DNA of 64,000 bases from JAJCYL01 sp965206015 (lineage in GTDB: Bacteria > Bacteroidota > Bacteroidia > Cytophagales > Cyclobacteriaceae), in the NCBI GenBank assembly GCA_965206015.1, contig CBDBIW010000016.1, positions 806,001 to 870,000 on the forward strand. Direction: 5' to 3'. Shown piece by piece: positions 56,573-64,000 of this stretch. The translations under genes and the position numbers were made by a program. Below the pieces are notes generated by a model. That model had not been told where the DNA came from, made no database searches, and saw nothing but the letters and a program-made list of their open reading frames with translations. Position 1 is the stretch's first letter. Each line of letters begins with the position of its first letter.

Positions 56573-57469
56573 ATGATGGAATCATTACCAAATGGCGTTT
56601 TTGCAGCTAGCCTCATACCTTTAAAAAAGAACCTATCAATTGATTTTGGAAAATTGACAGGCCATGGAGTTAAACTGCTCGACGGCGGTTGTGACGGATT
56701 GGTATTGATGGGTACCACTGGAGAAGCAAACTCTTTTGATTTTTTTGAAAGGAAGCAAATCCTCAAAGAAACACTAAAAAGTGGTGTTAATCCACATGAA
56801 ATTCTTGTTGGAACCGGATGTTGCTCTTTGTCAGAAACAATCTCCCTTACAAATCACTCACTTGAAAATGGTGTTAACCACGTACTGGTACTTCCTCCAT
56901 TTTATTACATAGGCGTAGATGACGCCGACTTATTCCGCTACTTTGAAGAGTTAATTAATCGGACCAACAATCCAGCACTAAGGATATACCTATACCATTT
57001 TCCCAAAATGACAGGCCTTCCATTTAGCCACGGCCTCATTGGGGAATTGTTGAGTAGTTTCCCCGGTATAGTTGCTGGTATTAAAGACTCAAGTGGAGAT
57101 TGGAAGAACATGTCAACAATGTGCAACCAATTTTCAGATTTCAGAGTTTTTTCAGGAACTGAAATATACTTTGTTGATCTGTTAAAGAAAGGAGGAGCCG
57201 GGATAATTTCAGCCACCGTTAATATATTTTACAAATTGGCAACTGAAGTGTATAAAAATGCCAGTAATGCCTATGGTGAGTTTCTTCAACAGCGACTTAC
57301 CCAATTAAGACGGTTAATAGAAAAGCATCCAACAATTCCGATCCTGAAACTACTGATGTCACAGTTAGAAAATGATGATGATTGGTTGAATACCAGACCT
57401 CCATTAATGCCTTTAACCTTATGGAATGAAAACGAAATAAAAGATATTATTAGTGAGATTAATAAGTAA
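56573..57469 (+). CDS. Dihydrodipicolinate synthase (DapA) family aldolase
   Basis: A 298-aa class I aldolase barrel: MGTTGEANS, the catalytic Tyr141 (in IYLYHFP) and the Schiff-base Lys171 in AGIKDSSGD. Altered loops (GTTGEANS, YHFPKMTG) suggest a keto-acid lyase or aldolase such as an N-acetylneuraminate lyase- or KDG-aldolase-like enzyme rather than lysine-pathway DapA. Starts at ATG-ATG 56573/56576, 21 nt after rnpB. Confidence 0.85.
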   Translation: MMESLPNGVFAASLIPLKKNLSIDFGKLTGHGVKLLDGGCDGLVLMGTTGEANSFDFFERKQILKETLKSGVNPHEILVGTGCCSLSETISLTNHSLENGVNHVLVLPPFYYIGVDDADLFRYFEELINRTNNPALRIYLYHFPKMTGLPFSHGLIGELLSSFPGIVAGIKDSSGDWKNMSTMCNQFSDFRVFSGTEIYFVDLLKKGGAGIISATVNIFYKLATEVYKNASNAYGEFLQQRLTQLRRLIEKHPTIPILKLLMSQLENDDDWLNTRPPLMPLTLWNENEIKDIISEINK

Positions 57470-57472
57470 GGC

Positions 57473-57679
57473 ATGAAGCTCTTGAGAAAGTTTACAGCCC
57501 TGACTTCCATTGGTAGTATTTTCCTTGGGGGAATTTTAGAGTCCACTGGTTCGGTAGCTGCCGAACCTTTCATTCTAGGCGGTGTATTAGTCTTGGTCTT
57601 AGTTTACATCCCTGTATTTCTACTTCACATATCTAAAAAATGGGCTCAGGAAGACAATCCAAATAATTCATCTACTTAA
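57473..57679 (+). CDS. Small membrane protein, 68 aa
   Basis: Two hydrophobic segments (about 8-24 and 32-53, ILGGVLVLVLVYIPVFLL) and a polar tail. It starts 3 nt after the aldolase stop and overlaps the end of the opposing M20 relic by 8 nt. Unknown function. Confidence 0.6.
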   Translation: MKLLRKFTALTSIGSIFLGGILESTGSVAAEPFILGGVLVLVLVYIPVFLLHISKKWAQEDNPNNSST

Positions 57680-58506
57680 GATCGGCATAGTCAATTACCA
57701 AGTTGCCAAGTGCCCTAACACCCAACAGCAGTCCTGAATCATCAATTAAAAAATCGGGGGTATGATGCGGTGCAGCATCTTTTGGGTCTTGCCCTTTGGG
57801 CATTTCGCCTAGTCTAATAAACAAACCGGGGACCTCTTTTTGAAAGAACGAGAAATCTTCAGTTCCTGTAACAGCCTTTACGACATAAGCATTTTCTTTA
57901 CCAGCTACTCGTTTCAAAGTTGGCACCATGTGTTTGTTTACCTCTGAGCGTAACACTGAAACTATTCGCTGAAGCAAGAGTTCCACCTGACTTGTAAGTA
58001 ATGCTGCCTACTTCGTAGTTTTGCCTGAATATGGAGTCCAAAAATCACATCTACATCAGGATTCTTTAATACCCCCTGTTTAACCATTAATTCTGCACCG
58101 CCCTCCTCTCCAATCGGGGCTCCCTCTTTAGCAGGCTGAAAAAATGAACTTTACTGTGCCTTTAAGTTCACTCCTGATTCCTGCCAACACCCTCTGCAAT
58201 TCCCGTCAAGATTGTGACATGAGTGTCATGGCCATATGCGTACATAACACCAACATCTAGCCTGTTATAAGTTGATTTCTGTATTGATTTAAATGGGATG
58301 TCAACCCTTTCAACGACTGGCAAGGCGTCCATATCAGTTCTGAGTGCTACGACTGGACCACTTTTCCCACCTTTTAAGATTCCGACAACTCCAGTGTGTG
58401 CAACGCCAGTCTGCACTTCAATTCCTAATGACTTTAAGTGAGCCGCAACCTGCTCTCCGGTCTTGAATGCTCGATTGGATAGTTCAGGATTGTGAATGAA
58501 TATCAT
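57672..58506 (-). pseudogene. M20-family amidohydrolase, deleted and frameshifted
   Basis: N-terminal part: HNPELSNRAFKTGEQVAAHL, VALRTDMDALPVVE and YGHDTHVTILTG (the usual C-G-H-D-G-H has lost its Cys). The middle needs two shifts: LKGTVKFIF, then QPAKEGAPIGEEGGAELMV and VIFGLHIQ. A deletion of over 100 codons leads to the C-terminal part GTEDFSFFQKEVPGLFIRLG ... HHTPDFLIDD. Clearly inactive. Confidence 0.85.
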
Positions 58507-58514
58507 GTCTCCAC

Positions 58515-59057
58515 TCAGATAGTGCCCCCTGCCCGATCGAGCTTGTATTTGTCAAAGGTGAACATGAACAAAAACAACATAAATGTTTCTACCATAACAA
58601 CGTATAAGCCAATGTTTAAAACAACCGGATAATCTAAGTGGTGCACTTACCAATCCAGTCATTCCAAGTACCAATAAAATATTGAAGATATTCGAGCCCA
58701 TAATGTTACCAGTTGCAAAATCCGACTGTTTTTTAGAAGCTGCTACTACAGTTGTTGCCAACTCAGGTAAGGAGGTTCCTGCTGCCAGAATTGTTAGACC
58801 AATTAACCTCTCACTCACTCCAAAAGCATGCGCCATCTCAGCAGCACTATCAACAATCAACTTTCCCCCGACAGAGAGTCCAATAGTTCCACCAAATATC
58901 ATGGCAATTGTTTTGGGAGAACTCATGATTTCAATATCACCAGTATCAGTTCTGAAATGTTGAACCTCTTAGCCATTGACGATGCTCCTACAACTAATAA
59001 ACCGGCACCCTTAATTAGCAGTACGAATCCAACTGCTATTAATTTTACATCTCGATT
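58515..59057 (-). pseudogene. Calcium/sodium antiporter (CaCA family), internally deleted
   Basis: An N-terminal fragment (LIAVGFVLLIKGAGLLVVGA, SSMAKRFNISELI) is fused by deletion to the second half (GGTIGLSVGGKLIVDSAAEM, LTILAAGTSLPELATTVVAA, GNIMGSNIFNILLVLGM). The alpha-2 repeat G-T-S-x-P-E-L is intact. A late frameshift leads to a C-terminal helix (YVVMVETFMLFLFMF). The alpha-1 repeat is missing. Confidence 0.82.
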
Positions 59058-59206
59058 TCACTAATAATTAAATGTTCCCCAATTCAGAAACTGATAATAC
59101 TTAACGGATTGATCTCTAAAGATATTGCTAATTCCATTAAATCCATTCGTTCACCTTTAGTGATCATCGGTCTTTGCTTATCAGGTTTAATACAAGGTAT
59201 TGATTT

Positions 59207-60967
59207 TCAGCGATTTGTATAATTTAGATCGCTGATTATTTGGCTGATTTTCTCACTCAACTCATTCCATTTATCCTCAAAATCAGATTTATCCTTTAAA
59301 TCTGTCCTGGTACCGAAATAAAACTTGATTTTAGGTTCAGTCCCAGACGGTCGGGCCGAAACCTTGCTGCCGTCAGCCGTTATAAATTGGAGAACATTGG
59401 ATTTTGGGAAGTTAACATCCCTTTTTTCATTCGTTTGCAAATTGATTTCTTCACCGCTTTGGTAATCTATCAATTTAACGACAGCTGAGCCCCCTAAACT
59501 GGTCGGCGGGTTAACCCGTAAATCGGCCATCATTTTTGAAATCTCCTCTGCGCCAGATTTTCCTTTTTTTGTAATTGAAATTAAATCCTCTTTATACAAT
59601 CCGTATTTAGTATAAATATCCAGGAGTAATTCATAAAGGCTAACCCCTTGGTCTTTTGCGTAAGCAGTCATTTCTGCAATCATTGCACAGGAAGCAATAG
59701 CATCTTTGTCTCTCACATCATCACCAATAAGATACCCATAACTCTCTTCGCTTCCACTTATGAACTTTTCTTTGCCTTCTAGCTCTTTAATGAGTGCTGC
59801 AATGAATTTAAACCCAGTCAACGTCTTGTAGCATTTGACATTGTAAGCCTGGGCGATAGTTTCGGTCAAGTCGGTTGTGACAATTGTTTTAACCACAAAC
59901 TCTTTCCCGGTTAGTTTATTATTGGCATTCCATTTTTCAAGCAGATAGTAAACCAGCAGTGCACCAGTCTGATTACCATTTAATAGCTGATACTTTCCCT
60001 TATCATTCTTTACTCCGATTCCTACTCTATCTGCATCGGGATCTGTTGCCATAATTAAATCCGCATCCATCTCAGATGCCTTCTTCAATGCGATGCTCAT
60101 TGCTTCTTTCTCCTCTGGGTTTGGGTAAACAACTGTAGGAAAATTTCCGTCTGGTATTGCCTGCTCTTCAACAATATGCACATTCTTAAATCCAAGTTTT
60201 TCGAGAATAGCTGGAACAAGTGTAATGCCGGTACCATGAATTGGAGAAAAAACGATTTTGAGGTTTTGCTGATTTGAAATTGACTCAGGAGATAAGGATA
60301 ATCGTTCTATACAATTTAAATAGGCCTGGTCTACTTTGTGACTGATTTTTTCAATAAGGCTATGGTCAGCATCAAACTTAACCTCTTCAATGCCTTTGAT
60401 TTTACCAACTTCATCTACAATGTTCTTATCATGGGGAGCTATAATCTGAGCACCATCATTCCAATAGGCTTTATATCCATTGTATTCTTTTGGATTGTGA
60501 GAAGCAGTCACCACAACTCCGCTGTGACAACCCAAGTGCCTTATTGCAAATGAAAGTTCTGGCGTAGGTCTTAATTCTTCAAATAAGAATACTTTAAACC
60601 CATTGGCAGAAAAGACTGCTGCTGTGACCTCAGCAAAGAATTTACTGTTGTTTCGACTATCATGGGCAATTGCTACTTTAATATCTTCACCAACAAAATT
60701 TGCCTTCAAGTAATTCGATAAACCTTGAGTTGCCATCCCAATGGTGTATTTATTTATCCTGTTGGAACCGACACCCATCATTCCTCTTAATCCCCCGGTA
60801 CCAAACTCAAGATTCCTGTAAAATGAATCTATTAAATCAGTATCATCTTCTGCATTGAGGAGTTGAGATATTTGATCCCTGGATTGCTGGTCAATTGGAC
60901 TTTCCAACCACTTGTTTGCTTTGTCAATTACTTCCTGGCTCATGGGTGTATTAATTTCGGAAAGCAT
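59207..60967 (-). CDS. Phosphohexomutase (phosphoglucomutase/phosphomannomutase)
   Basis: A 586-aa alpha-D-phosphohexomutase: catalytic Ser156 in TASHNPKEYNGYK, metal loop DPDADRVG, sugar loop GSEESYGYLIGD and phosphate-binding RPSGTEPKIKFYFG. It interconverts hexose 1- and 6-phosphates. The length fits the PgcA-like branch common in Bacteroidota. Confidence 0.95.
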   Translation of the reverse strand: MLSEINTPMSQEVIDKANKWLESPIDQQSRDQISQLLNAEDDTDLIDSFYRNLEFGTGGLRGMMGVGSNRINKYTIGMATQGLSNYLKANFVGEDIKVAIAHDSRNNSKFFAEVTAAVFSANGFKVFLFEELRPTPELSFAIRHLGCHSGVVVTASHNPKEYNGYKAYWNDGAQIIAPHDKNIVDEVGKIKGIEEVKFDADHSLIEKISHKVDQAYLNCIERLSLSPESISNQQNLKIVFSPIHGTGITLVPAILEKLGFKNVHIVEEQAIPDGNFPTVVYPNPEEKEAMSIALKKASEMDADLIMATDPDADRVGIGVKNDKGKYQLLNGNQTGALLVYYLLEKWNANNKLTGKEFVVKTIVTTDLTETIAQAYNVKCYKTLTGFKFIAALIKELEGKEKFISGSEESYGYLIGDDVRDKDAIASCAMIAEMTAYAKDQGVSLYELLLDIYTKYGLYKEDLISITKKGKSGAEEISKMMADLRVNPPTSLGGSAVVKLIDYQSGEEINLQTNEKRDVNFPKSNVLQFITADGSKVSARPSGTEPKIKFYFGTRTDLKDKSDFEDKWNELSEKISQIISDLNYTNR

Positions 60968-61098
60968 CCAATTTAAGAGACTCCAATCTGTATATCAATG
61001 TCACCGCTATATTTTAATGACCTTTATCACGATATCTATCAATAACCAAGTAGATTTATATTTTCAGTTGTCCCAAAATTTGGAATTGGCAGGCGATT

Positions 61099-62433
61099 AT
61101 GAGTACCGTCAATATATTAATCAAGAGGTTAATTCAATTTGTAGAAATTGATATTTGGCGAGTCAGTATAGATAGTTTACCACGTTTTAAGCGGTTCATT
61201 TTTAAAATCATAAGAATTGTTCTTCTGGCTATTAAGGGATTTATCCGAGATGAATGTGCCATTCAAGCTTCTGCACTCACTTTTCTATCGATGTTATCGA
61301 TTGTGCCTGTTCTGGCTATGGGTTTTGGCGTTTCCAAGGGATTTGGCTTGGAAAAAAACTTACAAACTTATGTCCTGAAAAGTTTTCCTGGTCAAGAGGA
61401 GATCATGATGCCACTAATGGACTTTGCTCAAAAAACACTGGACTCCACAAAAGGAGGATTGATTGCTGGTATTGGTTTAATTATTCTCCTATACACGGTC
61501 ATGCGTTTATTAAGCAATATCGAGATGACCTTCAATAAAATTTGGGAAATTAGAAATAATCGGACCTTTGTAAGAAAATTAACAGATTATCTGGCCATTA
61601 TTCTTATTGGTCCAATCCTGGTAATTCTCGCAAGCAGTGCCACTGTTTTTATTGCCACTCAAATCAAATACCTGACTGACCAAATTAGCCTATTAGGAGT
61701 TGTTCAACCCCTTATTCTTTTTGGAATCAAGTTGATCCCTTATACTTTAATCTGGTTGCTTTTTACACTTACTTATATAATACTGCCCAACACGAGCGTT
61801 ACGCTTAAGTCAGGAATTATTGCAGGAATTATTGCAGGCACATTGTATCAATTAGTGCAATGGGGGTATATCAATTTTCAGGTTGGTGCGTCACGGTACA
61901 ATGCTATTTACGGTACGTTTGCAGCTGTTCCGCTATTTCTTATATGGATGCAATTCAGTTGGCTCATAGTGTTACTCGGAGCGGAAATTTCGTTTGCCCA
62001 TCAAAATGTTGATAAATACCAGTTTGACAATGACACACTTCAAATAAGTGCTCGTCATAAAAAACTGATCACTCTCCTAATCGCTAAAAAGATAATTGTC
62101 TGCTTCGAAAAAGGAGACCCACCCCTGGACCTTGATACACTCGCTCGTGAAATTGCAGTACCAGTTAGGTTTGTCAAGATAAGCACTCGAGAGCTAGTTG
62201 ATGCAAATATTATTTCGGAAGTTGTTAACAACGACGGTGATTCTTTTTATCAACCAGCACTCGATATCAGTAAAATCAATATCCAATATGTTATTGATAA
62301 ACTAGAAAGTCGAGGATTAAATAATGTTTGCGTCACCCAATCTAAGGACCTTGACAAAATCAATGCTTCATTAATGGCCATTGGTCAGGAAATGATTCAA
62401 TCAAAGGCTAACAAACTTCTTCATAAGATTTAA
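61099..62433 (+). CDS. YihY/virulence factor BrkB family membrane protein
   Basis: A 444-aa inner-membrane protein: ALTFLSMLSIVPVLAMGFGV, six predicted TM helices in about 45-310, FNKIWEIRNNRTF and YGTFAAVPLFLIWMQFSWLI. A C-terminal cytosolic domain (about 320-440) looks like a winged helix, as in the longer RbnN-type members. The family was once misassigned as RNase BN; its function is unknown. Confidence 0.92.
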   Translation: MSTVNILIKRLIQFVEIDIWRVSIDSLPRFKRFIFKIIRIVLLAIKGFIRDECAIQASALTFLSMLSIVPVLAMGFGVSKGFGLEKNLQTYVLKSFPGQEEIMMPLMDFAQKTLDSTKGGLIAGIGLIILLYTVMRLLSNIEMTFNKIWEIRNNRTFVRKLTDYLAIILIGPILVILASSATVFIATQIKYLTDQISLLGVVQPLILFGIKLIPYTLIWLLFTLTYIILPNTSVTLKSGIIAGIIAGTLYQLVQWGYINFQVGASRYNAIYGTFAAVPLFLIWMQFSWLIVLLGAEISFAHQNVDKYQFDNDTLQISARHKKLITLLIAKKIIVCFEKGDPPLDLDTLAREIAVPVRFVKISTRELVDANIISEVVNNDGDSFYQPALDISKINIQYVIDKLESRGLNNVCVTQSKDLDKINASLMAIGQEMIQSKANKLLHKI

Positions 62434-62456
62434 TAGAAGGAAGATTTAATAGAAGG
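62425..62456. repeat. 16-bp perfect tandem duplication at the yihY stop
   Basis: AAGATTTAATAGAAGG is repeated exactly at 62425-62440 and 62441-62456, the first unit containing the TAA stop codon. A slippage product with no effect on the protein. Confidence 0.9.
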
Positions 62457-62459
62457 TGC

Positions 62460-62753
62460 CTAGTTGTTCAATCTATAGTACTTAATCCCGTCAAATTCCA
62501 TAAGCAAACCACTTTTACGAAGTAACACTTCCACTTCCAATTTGAAATCTCCATTATCCTCCGTTTCATAAACAAGTTCATTCGCTTCATCAAAAAACAT
62601 TACCCTCTCAGGTCTCTGACCAATGAGAAAGGTTTCTTCTGAAATTTCGACGAAAGAGAATTCTTCAAGAACTTCTTCGTTGACTGCAGACTTGTCAATA
62701 CCGTTGTACGGTATTGGTGTTTTTTTTAGCCCGCCCGTGAGGTGGATATTCAA
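62460..62753 (-). CDS. Hypothetical 97-aa protein
   Basis: Acidic, no signal or TM segment: PYNGIDKSAVNEEVLEEFSF, PERVMFFDEANELVYETEDN and a C-terminal LLMEFDGIKYYRLNN. The strand-rich pattern looks like a real protein; family unknown. Convergent with the yihY-like gene. Confidence 0.6.
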   Translation of the reverse strand: MNIHLTGGLKKTPIPYNGIDKSAVNEEVLEEFSFVEISEETFLIGQRPERVMFFDEANELVYETEDNGDFKLEVEVLLRKSGLLMEFDGIKYYRLNN

Positions 62754-62849
62754 GAGATACTTTTTATCCTGGAGTCATGAATAAGCGCAACTACCCTTAC
62801 ACTGGCCGATAGTAATTAGTAATTTGGAAGAGGTTTTGGACCGTGCTGA

Positions 62850-63065
62850 TTGACCCGAACATATCGCATTGAAAGCAGACAAAGACTATCAGTCAAAGAA
62901 AAATGCAGACCTTTTGACCAGGCGAAAGCTGAAGAACCATATCTTGAAAAAGCCAAAAAGGATCAGCCTTTAACCCATTGGGAGAAAGCATCCCATAAAC
63001 TAATAGGCCAGACAAGGTATAAAGCAGAGCGGACATTCGGTAGTATGCGCGAGACTGTAAACTGA
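62850..63065 (+). pseudogene. IS5-type transposase C-terminal fragment
   Basis: 71 codons in which THWEKASHKLIGQTRYKAER followed by TFGSMRE matches the C-terminal DDE-transposase signature (the catalytic Glu region, Y-x-x-E-R-T-F-G). The first 20 codons are unrelated, and the N-terminal transposase is absent. A large inverted repeat lies just downstream. Confidence 0.7.
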
Positions 63066-63106
63066 ACGCTGTCCAAGTTAAAAATTAAGAACATTATAAC
63101 TTAGAT

Positions 63107-63178
63107 AACCCGTTGTGCTAATTAGTCATAAGTAAGAATAAAAGTGTACATAATCCTGATTAATTAGCACAACGGGTT
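63107..63178. repeat. 18-bp perfect inverted repeat
   Basis: AACCCGTTGTGCTAATTA (63107-63124) and its exact complement (63161-63178) flank a 36-bp AT-rich spacer. The arms could be IS ends brought together by internal deletion (a MITE-like scar) next to the transposase relic. No T-run follows, so a terminator is unlikely. Confidence 0.75.
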
Positions 63179-63346
63179 AAAGCTAATTTTTCCATTCTTA
63201 GGCAGGTTACCACAAACTTATCTTTTCACACTTTTATCGGTGCTAAATGAAGGGAAATTATTTATCAATGAAATAGGTGTGGAATAAGTAATACATTCTC
63301 ACTGCCGAATTGTCAAATCCTCATTTCGGGACCAATTGCTCTAAAA

Positions 63347-63756
63347 ATGTTAAGGACATACAGCTTTTTAACCTTTCTCACAATCGTGTTTGCTACTTCA
63401 AATGCCAGTGCGCAGGAGGAAAACTCGTACACTAAAAACCTGATCATTACAACCTGGATAAGCTTGGAAAACCCAATAGCCGGAATTAAATATCAAAACA
63501 ACTCATCGGTTCTTGGATATTATGTAAACATTAAAACTGACCTGGATAAATTTATGGCCACTGCCGGTCCGTCCGTTACAGTTATCAAAGATCATACCTA
63601 TACCTTGGTGCAGGTACATTTGACGGATTCTTAGCCCTTGAGATTGGAATATCAATCCAAAGACAAAAGTTATCCTTCGATTTAGGTATAGACTATGTTC
63701 CTGAAGATCGCTTTGATTTCTTAGTGCCAACTCTGGGCATGGGAATTAATTTCTAA
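63347..63756 (+). pseudogene. Secreted outer-membrane beta-barrel-like protein, frameshifted
   Basis: ATG 63347 gives a signal peptide (ATSNASAQ) and strands such as NPIAGIKYQNNSSVLGYYVN, then stops at 63634. A +1 frame near 63605 continues GAGTFDGFLALEIGISIQ, KLSFDLGIDYVPED and VPTLGMGINF, ending with the C-terminal Phe typical of outer-membrane barrels. Total about 136 codons, short for a barrel, so an internal deletion is also likely. Confidence 0.65.
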
Positions 63757-63821
63757 ATGCAGTACATAACCATTGCTAGTTGTTTTGAGTTAAAATATTT
63801 TTATAGTGAAAAGTACCGATC

Positions 63822-64000
63822 ATGAAAAGCACAGGGATGAATCATAAAAACATCAAACTGAATTCAATGCTATTCTTAGCCATTTTGTTCTTTGCACTGG
63901 AAGGATGTAACCAGGCAATTCAGAATGCAAACAAAGAATTCATGCCCAACGCTCAAGGGTCTATGGGCGAAATAATACTGGTTATGGACTCAACACAATG
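63822..64000 (+). CDS. DUF4837 family lipoprotein, 5' part (cut by window edge)
   Basis: The first 59 codons are present: lipoprotein signal (LFFALEGC, Cys28), then the conserved start of DUF4837, FMPNAQGSMGEIILVMDSTQ. DUF4837 proteins are Bacteroidota lipoproteins of unknown function. An ATG 15 codons downstream could be the start instead. Confidence 0.85.
   Translation, partial: MKSTGMNHKNIKLNSMLFLAILFFALEGCNQAIQNANKEFMPNAQGSMGEIILVMDSTQ

Noticed and set aside
1..64000. CRISPR arrays, tRNA and rRNA genes
   Set aside because: No regularly spaced repeats with unique spacers and no tRNA cloverleaf or T-loop consensus were seen by eye; rnpB is the only structural RNA recognised.

Overview
The window looks like a chromosome segment of a marine-type Bacteroidota, probably order Cytophagales. 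The evidence is SusC/SusD outer-membrane pairs, UnbV/FG-GAP and sortilin-like secreted proteins, a DUF4837 lipoprotein, starts without Shine-Dalgarno sequences, a TAnnTTTG-type -7 box in front of rnpB, and a Bacteroidota-style dcw cluster (PASTA-tailed FtsI, short FtsL, no murF). The genus cannot be settled from sequence alone. No tRNA, rRNA or CRISPR array was recognised.

Layout. 0-1.7 kb: end of a chromate transporter and a sulfotransferase. 1.8-15.8 kb: a glycan-uptake locus with SusC, SusD, an UnbV/VCBS lipoprotein, a GH31 glycosidase, a broken GH89-like (alpha-N-acetylglucosaminidase) N-terminus, an arylsulfate sulfotransferase-like lipoprotein and a TPR-membrane-HTH regulator. TGTAGAG direct repeats one helical turn apart lie before susC and in the sulfotransferase/regulator intergenic region, a candidate shared operator. 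16-28.2 kb: a decayed accessory stretch. Intact genes (ThuA, NTF2-like lipoprotein, alpha/beta hydrolase, an internally duplicated secreted protein, bestrophin, sortilin-like beta-propeller protein) alternate with relics of ORF6N, resolvase, ECF sigma factor, DM13, YcaQ, an IS5-like element, sulfatase and a COG4757 hydrolase.

28.4-36.05 kb: a small-gene and toxin island. In order it holds a translationally coupled 78/38-aa pair, a 55-aa gene with a zeta-toxin-like ATPase cut by an in-frame TGA, a defective IS200/IS605 copy, a class II Fic gene with a 71-aa partner, a second defective IS copy, higBA, a left-end-only IS fragment, and a three-ORF cluster ending in a SecB-like protein. The two IS copies share the same internal tnpB deletion. 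The higB-higA-(IS scar)-SecB-like order resembles toxin-antitoxin-chaperone (TAC) loci, but HigA here has no obvious chaperone-addiction tail.

36-39.2 kb: housekeeping genes prmC, ribD, a free-methionine-sulfoxide reductase and an FMN reductase. 39.2-54.3 kb: complete dcw cluster on the minus strand (mraZ-rsmH-ftsL-ftsI-murE-mraY-murD-ftsW-murG-murC-ftsQ-ftsA-ftsZ), headed by three 10-bp-phased AGTGGT repeats that look like the MraZ operator. 54.4-64 kb: a frameshifted CoA-transferase, the RNase P RNA gene rnpB, a DapA-family aldolase, relics of an M20 peptidase and a Na+/Ca2+ exchanger, a phosphohexomutase, a YihY membrane protein, a transposase relic and a truncated DUF4837 lipoprotein at the right edge.
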